Translations under genes and position numbers: made by a program
Notes under the pieces: model-generated
The model's input: only the letters and a program-made list of their open reading frames with translations
Told to the model about the DNA's origin: nothing
Database searches by the model: none
NCBI GenBank assembly: GCA_944393405.1
Contig: CALYAC010000012.1
Span: 14,708 to 78,707 of the forward strand
DNA from: an uncultured Clostridia bacterium
GTDB lineage: Bacteria > Bacillota_A > Clostridia > TANB77 > CAG-508
Direction of reading: 5' to 3'
Length of the DNA: 64,000 bases
In this document: positions 57,452-64,000 of the stretch, one piece after another
Numbering within the stretch: the stretch's first letter is position 1
Layout: each line of letters starts with the position of its first letter

Positions 57452-57499
57452 ATGAGGGCACATATCACTGGATGAATATCTGGAGGTAGGTGCCCTCCA
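57452..57499 (+). terminator. Hairpin downstream of the 149-aa gene
   Basis: GAGGGCAC (57454-57461) / GTGCCCTC (57490-57497), 8-bp G+C-rich stem around a 28-base loop. No T-run follows, so termination is uncertain. Confidence 0.4.
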
Positions 57500-57559
57500 T
57501 ATATGATAAATAATTAAAGGCGAATACTAAAAAATAAAGATTAGAATAAGGAGAAATAA

Positions 57560-58939
57560 ATGAAAGATTATATAACAGTTATAGGAGGAGGACTAGCTGG
57601 AACAGAAGCTGCATATCAGATTGCAAATAAAGGCATAAAAGTAAAATTATATGAAATGAAACCTTTGAAATTTTCGCCAGCTCATAGTAATAATAATTTA
57701 GCAGAAATAGTATGTAGTAATTCTTTTAAATCAAATTTACATACAAATGCGTGTGGATTATTAAAAGAAGAACTAAGATTATTAGATTCACTTTTAATAA
57801 AAACTGCAGATAAAGTAGCAGTACCTGCAGGCCAAGCATTAGCTGTTGACAGAGAAAAATTTGCTGAAGAGATAACTAAGAAAATAGAGGATTTAGATAA
57901 TGTAGAAATTATAAGAGAAGAAGTAGGAAAAGATAAAGGAAACAACTCATTAAAAGAACTTTCAAAAGATAGTATAGTTATTATTGCAACTGGGCCTCTT
58001 ACATCAGACAGCTTATCTGAAGAAATAAAAGAGATTACTGGTAATGAAGGTTTTCATTTTTATGATGCAGCAGCACCTATAATAGAAAAAGAGTCAATAG
58101 ATATGAATATTGCTTTTTGGGGAGATAGATATGAACAAGAAAGAGGAAAAAGTGAAGACATAGATGAATGGAAGAATAGAATAAAAGATAATAATAAGGA
58201 TTCATATATAAATCTTCCTATGAATAAAGAAGAATATGAACTTTTTTGGAATGAGCTTGTGAAAGCTGAATTAGTAGAACTACATGAGTTTGAAAAAAGA
58301 GAAATATTTGAAGGATGTATGCCTATTGAGGTTATGGCAAAAAGAGGAATAGATACTTTGAGATTTGGACCACTAAAACCAGTTGGATTTACAGATCCAA
58401 GGACAGGAAAAAGACCATATGCGATAGTTCAATTAAGGCAAGATAATTCTGCAGGCAATTTATTTAATATGGTAGGATTTCAAACTAATTTAAAATATGG
58501 TGAACAAAAAAGAGTATTTAGGCTTATTCCAGGATTAGAAAATGCAGATTTTACAAAATTAGGAGTAATGCATAGAAATTCATTTATTAATTCACCTGAA
58601 CTACTTGATGAAACATATAATTTAAAGAAAAATAACAATATATTTTTTGCAGGACAAATTACTGGAGTCGAAGGATATGTAGAGTCAATTGCATCTGGTT
58701 TAGTAGCAAGTTTAAATGCAATAAAAAGATATATAGGTGAAGAGAAAATTATTTTTCCAGAGGAAACAATGATTGGAGCTTTGGCAAAATATATAGCCAC
58801 AGAGAATAAGAACTTTCAACCAATGAATGCTAATTTTGGAATAGTACCAGGATTAGATGAAAAAATAAAAGATAAAAAGATAAAATATGGTAAACTAGCA
58901 GATAGAGCACTAGAAAAAATAAAAAATATATTACAGTAA
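57560..58939 (+). CDS. trmFO: tRNA U54 methyltransferase TrmFO
   Basis: 459 aa, RBS aaggaga. FAD-binding GGGLAGTEAAYQIA at residues 7-20, SNNNLAEIVCSNSFKS, NACGLLKEELR, EGCMPIEVMA and GFTDPRTGKRPYAIVQLRQD are TrmFO signatures. Uses folate and FADH2 to make 5-methyluridine at tRNA position 54. Often next to topA in Bacillota, as here. Confidence 0.97.
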   Translation: MKDYITVIGGGLAGTEAAYQIANKGIKVKLYEMKPLKFSPAHSNNNLAEIVCSNSFKSNLHTNACGLLKEELRLLDSLLIKTADKVAVPAGQALAVDREKFAEEITKKIEDLDNVEIIREEVGKDKGNNSLKELSKDSIVIIATGPLTSDSLSEEIKEITGNEGFHFYDAAAPIIEKESIDMNIAFWGDRYEQERGKSEDIDEWKNRIKDNNKDSYINLPMNKEEYELFWNELVKAELVELHEFEKREIFEGCMPIEVMAKRGIDTLRFGPLKPVGFTDPRTGKRPYAIVQLRQDNSAGNLFNMVGFQTNLKYGEQKRVFRLIPGLENADFTKLGVMHRNSFINSPELLDETYNLKKNNNIFFAGQITGVEGYVESIASGLVASLNAIKRYIGEEKIIFPEETMIGALAKYIATENKNFQPMNANFGIVPGLDEKIKDKKIKYGKLADRALEKIKNILQ

Positions 58940-59038
58940 AATGACATTTATATTACATATTTGTAATATTGTTGCAATGAAATTTTATTAATGTTAATAT
59001 TTAATGGATGAATAGCGAGAATAAGTAGACATAACACA

Positions 59039-59067
59039 TTGACACGTAAGACGAAACATGATATAAT
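59039..59067 (+). promoter_or_regulatory. Perfect consensus promoter
   Basis: TTGACA (59039-59044), 17-bp spacer, TATAAT (59062-59067), 31 bases before the charged coiled-coil gene. Confidence 0.85.
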
Positions 59068-59097
59068 AAAGTGTAGATGAAAATAGGAGGAAAATAT

Positions 59098-60330
59098 ATG
59101 AGAAAGTGGGAAGAAAAATATAAAGAACTTGAAGATGGCAAAAAATTAGATGATCAAATTAGTGTATTGACTGATAAAAAAGATAAAAGAGCAATAACTA
59201 GAGAAGAGCTAAAAGAATTGGATAAACTTGAAAGAATAAAAGAAAATTTACCAAAAGTAAAAAACATACTAGAATATAAAAACAAATTAGAAGCTGAATT
59301 AAAAGATTTAAAAGAAGAACAAAAAAGAAGACAAACTCTAGCTAAGACAGATAAAGCAAATGAAAAATTAGAAGAAGAAATGAATAAGCTAACAGAAGAA
59401 AGAACAAAGCTAGAGGCTGAGCTAAAAACAGCAGATAATGACGATAAGAAGAAGGAAATACAAGGAAAGCTTAAACAAGTTCAAGAAAAAAGAGATGCAA
59501 ATAATAAAGCTTTTGCTGAAAATCAAGAAACATTAGCTAAAAATGCAAAAGGAAAAGAAGCTCTTAAAAGAATACCTGATGATAAACTTAGTGCTAAAAT
59601 TACTAATATGAGTACTAAAATAAGTAAATGTAATATGATATGTAATAATTTATTACAAGGTAAGAGTTGGGATTCAATAGATTTAAAATTAGAGCAATGG
59701 AAAGATAGAGAACTTAAATCAGATAAAAAGACAGCTGATAAAATGAGAGAATCAGCAAAAGAAGAAAAAGAAGAAAGCAAAGAAAAAGATGAATCTAAGA
59801 AAGAAGAAGAATCTAAAGAAGGTGAAGGTTCTGTAAAAGAAGAAGGAACTAAAAAAGAAGAGTCTAAAGAAGGTAGATCATTATCAGAAGAAGATAAAGA
59901 GATGGAAGAACATATAGGAAAAGAAGTTACTAGAATAATGAAAGAGCAAAAAGATAAAAAAGAAACATCTTTAGTACCAAGTTTCGAAGAAATGTATCCA
60001 AGACTTTCAAAAATTCCTTTATTAAAGAGATTTGCAAAATCTAGATACGATAAAATGGTTGCTGATCTAAATGAAAAAGAATCAGAAGAAGATAAAGAAA
60101 AAACAGAGAAAGAGGATGGCAAAAAAGATAAAAAAGAAGAAATTGGAAAAGCAGAAAAAGATGATTTTAGAGAATATATTAAAGTAGTTGCAGAAAAAGG
60201 AATGAAGACAGCAGACAAAGAAAGATTAGCACAAAAAATGAAAGCAACTCAAGAAAAAATAGCTAGTCAACCACAGCCTCAACAAAAACAAGAAAAAACT
60301 GATACAGGAAGAGAACCTGGAGATGATTAA
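59098..60330 (+). CDS. Highly charged coiled-coil protein, 410 aa
   Basis: The ATG at 59098 has ggagg 8 bases upstream; an in-frame ATG at 59077 contains that RBS. Almost entirely Lys/Glu/Asp-rich with long predicted coiled coils (about residues 5-150), a repetitive KEESKE-type low-complexity region (about 215-270), a short ordered island EMYPRLSKIPLLKRFAKSRY (about 300), and a Gln/Pro-rich end. No transmembrane segment. Family not recognised; possibly a structural or scaffold protein. Driven by an exact-consensus promoter, so abundant expression is likely. Confidence 0.7.
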   Translation: MRKWEEKYKELEDGKKLDDQISVLTDKKDKRAITREELKELDKLERIKENLPKVKNILEYKNKLEAELKDLKEEQKRRQTLAKTDKANEKLEEEMNKLTEERTKLEAELKTADNDDKKKEIQGKLKQVQEKRDANNKAFAENQETLAKNAKGKEALKRIPDDKLSAKITNMSTKISKCNMICNNLLQGKSWDSIDLKLEQWKDRELKSDKKTADKMRESAKEEKEESKEKDESKKEEESKEGEGSVKEEGTKKEESKEGRSLSEEDKEMEEHIGKEVTRIMKEQKDKKETSLVPSFEEMYPRLSKIPLLKRFAKSRYDKMVADLNEKESEEDKEKTEKEDGKKDKKEEIGKAEKDDFREYIKVVAEKGMKTADKERLAQKMKATQEKIASQPQPQQKQEKTDTGREPGDD

Positions 60331-60355
60331 TTCTTAGAAATATAAGCATTTTATA

Positions 60356-60384
60356 TTGACATATAAGCAAAAAAATGATAAAAT
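60356..60384 (+). promoter_or_regulatory. rpsL-rpsG-fusA promoter
   Basis: TTGACA (60356-60361), 17-bp spacer, TAAAAT (60379-60384). Confidence 0.72.
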
Positions 60385-60387
60385 ATT

Positions 60388-60426
60388 ACCGCTAGTGTAA
60401 AATACCATACTAGCGGTTTATTTTAT
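60388..60426 (+). terminator. Hairpin at the rpsL start site, probable terminator of the upstream gene
   Basis: Perfect 9-bp stem ACCGCTAGT / ACTAGCGGT, 12-base loop, followed by TTATTTTAT. Its left arm overlaps the expected rpsL start site, so it most likely ends transcription from the 410-aa gene. Confidence 0.6.
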
Positions 60427-60449
60427 GTAAGAAAAGAGGTGAAATTTAA

Positions 60450-60863
60450 GTGCCAACAATTAATCAATTAGTAAGAAAAGGAAGAAAAAGTTCTACAACT
60501 AAATCTACAGCACCAGCTTTACAACATGGATACAATTCAAGAAGTAAAAAATTAACAAATAAAAGATCACCACAAAAAAGAGGTGTTTGTACAGTTGTAA
60601 AAACAGTAACACCAAAGAAGCCAAACTCAGCATTAAGAAAAGTTGCCAGAGTAAGACTTTCAAATGGATATGAAGTAACTTCATATATCCCAGGTATAGG
60701 ACACAACTTACAAGAGCATAGTGTTGTTCTAATAAGAGGAGGAAGAGTAAAAGACCTTCCAGGTGTTAGATACCATATAATTAGAGGTACATTAGACACA
60801 GCAGGAGTTAAAGATAGAATGCAAGGTAGATCTAAGTACGGAGCTAAAAAACCTAAAAAATAA
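60450..60863 (+). CDS. rpsL: Ribosomal protein S12
   Basis: 137 aa, GTG start, RBS gaggtg. [17 protein letters not shown] and [17 protein letters not shown] are S12 signatures; the lysines whose mutation gives streptomycin resistance (K42 and K87 in E. coli numbering) are wild type. First gene of the str-type operon. Confidence 0.98.
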   Translation: MPTINQLVRKGRKSSTTKSTAPALQHGYNSRSKKLTNKRSPQKRGVCTVVKTVTPKKPNSALRKVARVRLSNGYEVTSYIPGIGHNLQEHSVVLIRGGRVKDLPGVRYHIIRGTLDTAGVKDRMQGRSKYGAKKPKK

Positions 60864-60960
60864 TAGTTAAAAACATATAATTATTTTTAGGCTTATGGTG
60901 CTTATATGAAATTACTAATTTAAGGTACTTAAATTTATAATTGATATATAGCACTATACG

Positions 60961-61008
60961 GAAAAGAAAAATCTTTTCAGAGTAACTTTAGGTATTTATT
61001 TAAATACC
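60961..61008 (+). repeat. rpsL-rpsG intercistronic hairpins
   Basis: GAAAAGA/TCTTTTC (60961-60967, 60972-60978) and GGTATTTA/TAAATACC (60991-60998, 61001-61008). They occupy the 188-base gap before rpsG, where S7-type translational feedback sites occur in some bacteria; no family match can be claimed. Confidence 0.4.
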
Positions 61009-61051
61009 AAAGATATTTCAAGAATAATATCAAGAAAAGGAGTGAAGAATA

Positions 61052-61522
61052 GTGCCAAGAAAAGGATATATAGCAAAAAGAGAAATTTTACCAGATCCAA
61101 TATATAATAGCAAAGTTGTTACTAAATTAATCAACAATGTTATGTTAGATGGTAAAAAAACAGTTGCTCAATCAATTGTTTATGATGCATTCAATATTAT
61201 AAAGGAAAAAGAAGAAAAAGATCCATTAGAAGTATTTGAAGCAGCTCTTGAAAATGTAATGCCAGTTCTAGAAGTTAAAGCTAGAAGAATCGGTGGAGCT
61301 ACATACCAAGTTCCAATCGAAATTAGACCTGAAAGAAGACAAACATTAGGTTTAAGATGGTTAGTTACTTATGCAAGAAATAGACATGAAAAAACAATGG
61401 CTCAAAAATTAGCAGCTGAAATTATGGATGCAGTAGCTGGTAATGGTGGAGCATTCAAGAAGAAAGAAGATATGCATAGAATGGCAGAAGCTAATAAAGC
61501 ATTTGCACATTATAAGTTTTAA
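61052..61522 (+). CDS. rpsG: Ribosomal protein S7
   Basis: 156 aa, GTG start, RBS aaggag. [20 protein letters not shown] start, [20 protein letters not shown] and [20 protein letters not shown] are typical. Normal length. Binds 16S rRNA in the small subunit head. fusA follows after 29 bases. Confidence 0.98.
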   Translation: MPRKGYIAKREILPDPIYNSKVVTKLINNVMLDGKKTVAQSIVYDAFNIIKEKEEKDPLEVFEAALENVMPVLEVKARRIGGATYQVPIEIRPERRQTLGLRWLVTYARNRHEKTMAQKLAAEIMDAVAGNGGAFKKKEDMHRMAEANKAFAHYKF

Positions 61523-61551
61523 TTTATGAAAATAAAAAAAGGAGGAAAAAA

Positions 61552-63633
61552 ATGGCTGGAAGAGAGTTTCCTTTAGAAAAAACAAGAAATATAGGAATAA
61601 TGGCTCATATAGATGCAGGTAAAACTACAACTACAGAGAGAATACTTTTCTATACTGGAAAAACTCATAAGATAGGAGAAGTTCACGAAGGTGAAGCTAC
61701 TATGGACTGGATGGTTCAAGAGCAAGAAAGAGGTATAACAATTACTTCTGCTGCTACAACATGCCAATGGTTAGGTCACAGAATAAACATAATAGATACT
61801 CCAGGACACGTTGACTTTACAGTTGAAGTTCAAAGATCTTTAAGAGTACTTGATGGTGCTGTTACAGTATTAGCAGCTAAAGGTGGAGTACAACCTCAAA
61901 CAGAGACAGTATGGAGACAAGCAGATAAATACCAAGTTCCAAGAATGGTATATGTAAATAAAATGGACATCACAGGTGCAGATTTTATGCTATGTGTACG
62001 TCAATTAAAAGAAAGATTAAATGCTAATGCTGTTCCAATTCAATTACCAATAGGTGCAGAAGATAACTTCAAAGGAATAGTTGATTTAATAAAAATGAGA
62101 GCATTTATTCATAAAGATGATCTTGGAAAAGAAATAGAAGAAGGAGAAATTCCTGCAGATTTAAAAGATCAAGCTGAAGAATATAGAAATATAATGGTTG
62201 AAGCAGCAGCAGAACAAGATGATGAGTTAATGATGAAATACCTAGAAGAAGGTACATTAACTGAAGAAGAAATCAAAAAAGGATTAAGATTAGGAACAAT
62301 AAATAATAAAATAGTTCCAGTTTGCTGTGGATCATCATATAAAAACAAAGGTGTTCAAGAATTATTAAATGCAGTTGTTGACTTTATGCCATCTCCATTA
62401 GATATACCTCATATAAAAGGTGTAACTTTAGATGGAGAAGAAACAGAAAGAAAAACATCTGATACAGAACCATTTGCAGCATTAGCTTTTAAAATTGCAA
62501 CAGATCCATTTGTTGGAAAATTATGTTTCTTTAGAGTATATTCAGGAACATTAGAAGCAGGATCTACAATATTAAATGCTAACAAAGGTAAAAAAGATAG
62601 AATGGGAAGAATCTTATTAATGCATTCAAACCATAGACAAGATATTGAAAAAGTATATGCTGGAGATATAGCAGCAGCTGTTGGATTAAAAGAAGTATCT
62701 ACAGGAGATACACTTTGCGATCCAAATCATCCAGTTATATTAGAATCTATGGAATTCCCAGAGCCAGTTATAGATATCGCTATAGAGCCAAAAGACAAAG
62801 CTAATAGTGAAAAAATGGGTATAGCTCTTGCTAAACTTGCTGAAGAAGATCCAACATTTAAAACATATACAAATCATGAAACAGGTCAAACTGTTATAGC
62901 AGGTATGGGTGAGCTTCACTTAGATATCATAGTTGACAGATTAAAAAGAGAATTCAAAGTAGAATGTACAGTTGGTAAACCACAAGTTTCATATAAAGAA
63001 ACAATTAGAAACAAAGTTAAAGTAGAAGGAAAATTCATTCGTCAATCAGGTGGACGTGGACAATATGGTCATGTTTGGTTAGAAATGGAACCAATTGAAG
63101 CAGGTAAAGGTATTGAATTTGAGAGCAAAATCGTTGGTGGTGTTGTTCCAAAAGAATATATCAAACCAATTGAAGAAGGAATTAGAGAAGCAGCTGAAAC
63201 TGGTGTTCTAGCTGGATATCCAGTTATTGACTTTAAAGCTACTTTAGTTGATGGTTCATATCACGAAGTTGACTCTTCAGAAATGGCATTCAAGATTGCA
63301 GCTTCAATGGCATTCAAAGAAGGATGTAAACAAGCTAAATCAGTTATATTAGAGCCAATTATGAAAGTTGAAATAACAGTTCCAGAAGAATATATGGGAG
63401 ATGTTATTGGTGATGTTAACTCTAGACGTGGTAGACTAGAAGGTATGGAACCAGAAGGTGGAAACCAAGTTATAAGAGCATTTATTCCATTATCAGAAAT
63501 GTTTGGATATGCAACTGACCTTCGTTCTAAAACACAAGGAAGAGGAACATATTCTATGGAACCATCTCATTATGAAGAAGTTCCAAAATCAATCTTAGAT
63601 ACAATTGTTGCAAGTCGTGCTAAGAAAGATTAG
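61552..63633 (+). CDS. fusA: Elongation factor G
   Basis: 693 aa, RBS aaaggagg. GTPase domain with G1 [37 protein letters not shown] and NKMD; domains II-V with [14 protein letters not shown] and [13 protein letters not shown]. Catalyses translocation and ribosome recycling. In many Bacillota tuf follows; here it is replaced by a small membrane-protein gene. Confidence 0.98.
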   Translation: MAGREFPLEKTRNIGIMAHIDAGKTTTTERILFYTGKTHKIGEVHEGEATMDWMVQEQERGITITSAATTCQWLGHRINIIDTPGHVDFTVEVQRSLRVLDGAVTVLAAKGGVQPQTETVWRQADKYQVPRMVYVNKMDITGADFMLCVRQLKERLNANAVPIQLPIGAEDNFKGIVDLIKMRAFIHKDDLGKEIEEGEIPADLKDQAEEYRNIMVEAAAEQDDELMMKYLEEGTLTEEEIKKGLRLGTINNKIVPVCCGSSYKNKGVQELLNAVVDFMPSPLDIPHIKGVTLDGEETERKTSDTEPFAALAFKIATDPFVGKLCFFRVYSGTLEAGSTILNANKGKKDRMGRILLMHSNHRQDIEKVYAGDIAAAVGLKEVSTGDTLCDPNHPVILESMEFPEPVIDIAIEPKDKANSEKMGIALAKLAEEDPTFKTYTNHETGQTVIAGMGELHLDIIVDRLKREFKVECTVGKPQVSYKETIRNKVKVEGKFIRQSGGRGQYGHVWLEMEPIEAGKGIEFESKIVGGVVPKEYIKPIEEGIREAAETGVLAGYPVIDFKATLVDGSYHEVDSSEMAFKIAASMAFKEGCKQAKSVILEPIMKVEITVPEEYMGDVIGDVNSRRGRLEGMEPEGGNQVIRAFIPLSEMFGYATDLRSKTQGRGTYSMEPSHYEEVPKSILDTIVASRAKKD

Positions 63634-63668
63634 AAATTAGTTTATAAGAACTAGGAAGTAAATAACAT

Positions 63669-63971
63669 ATGAAAAGAGTAAAATATTATATACCAGTTGT
63701 TATATTGCTAATATACAATATAATATATATACCATTATTAAATTGGCTTAAAAATAATAAGTTTGATGGGTACACTTCACCACATTCTAAGGCTATGACA
63801 TATATGAATATAATATCTATAATAGTTATATTTATTACAGTTATATATAAGCTTATAATGAGGAGAAGGATAAAAGGAATCTATCAGAATGAAAAAATTA
63901 TTAATGTAATATTAATCTTAGGTTTAATAATGGGAATAATATTCTTTACAATTCTTAATATGGTTATTTAA
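63669..63971 (+). CDS. Small membrane protein, unknown
   Basis: 100 aa, RBS aggaag. Three hydrophobic segments (about residues 5-24, 43-62 and 77-97) separated by short charged loops (KNNKFDGYTSPHS; MRRRIKGIYQNEK). Family not recognised. It is 35 bases after fusA and may be read from the same transcript. The window ends 29 bases later. Confidence 0.6.
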   Translation: MKRVKYYIPVVILLIYNIIYIPLLNWLKNNKFDGYTSPHSKAMTYMNIISIIVIFITVIYKLIMRRRIKGIYQNEKIINVILILGLIMGIIFFTILNMVI

Positions 63972-64000
63972 AATAATAATTAAAACTACTTGCATTTTTA

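Overview
The window is a very AT-rich chromosomal segment from a low-GC Bacillota, most likely a Clostridia-class and possibly uncultured gut lineage. Reasons: gene order (rpoB-rpoC, gdpP-rplI-dnaB, tilS-ftsH, an mraZ-to-murG division cluster, rpsL-rpsG-fusA), strong Shine-Dalgarno sites, frequent TTG/GTG starts, a MurE with the DNPR motif typical of meso-diaminopimelate enzymes, and Spo0A-box-like sites. A hand count of a 60-base sample in tilS (26281-26340) gives 25% G+C. No rRNA gene, complete tRNA gene or CRISPR array was seen.

Layout. 1-7100 is accessory DNA: a 5'-truncated DUF2075-type helicase with a HEPN-like partner, a membrane protein plus SEC-C protein pair, a coding remnant, a DUF4258 / YgiT-zinc-finger / ImmA-IrrE module with a helically phased tandem operator, a TnpV protein, and what looks like the tail of an integrase beside a tRNA-Met-like 16-mer. 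7100-13600 holds small accessory genes: XRE regulator, zinc ribbon protein, ArsC/Spx-like - macrodomain - possible UDG-fold operon, two anchored proteins sharing an N-terminal motif, a YhcC-type radical SAM protein, and a 420-aa surface protein. 13600-33400 is core: rpoB (after a long structured leader with an internal terminator), rpoC, gdpP, rplI, dnaB, tilS, ftsH, a PASTA penicillin-binding protein, rsmA and a sortase. 33400-41300 is mixed: a Fic toxin with a VbhA-like antitoxin, a three-gene polyamine-type operon (glutathionylspermidine-synthase-like ATP-grasp, unknown protein, homospermidine-synthase-like protein), a DUF2207 membrane protein and an M15-type peptidase. 41400-51200 is the division/wall cluster mraZ-rsmH-ftsL-pbp-murE-mraY-ftsW-murG, lacking murD and murF; its pbp carries a single-base frameshift. 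51200-64000 holds a small gene behind tandem Spo0A-like boxes, topA, a SNF2 helicase, trmFO, a charged coiled-coil protein, rpsL, rpsG, fusA and a small membrane protein.

Most notable observations: (1) single-gene cassettes of clearly higher G+C (48% and 47% in 60-base samples of the amidase and the four-helix membrane protein; about 43% in a third, less certain case) inserted between core genes, each behind a near-consensus, 17-bp-spaced promoter in host-like AT-rich DNA; (2) the polyamine-type operon with an unrecognised middle gene; (3) twelve same-strand copies of ACAAAAGAT or near variants in the mraZ-rsmH gap, followed by a perfect palindrome over an extended -10 promoter; (4) an 8-codon leader ORF that carries the only good ribosome-binding site in front of topA; (5) the frameshifted pbp. 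All functions are read from motifs by eye; no database search was possible.
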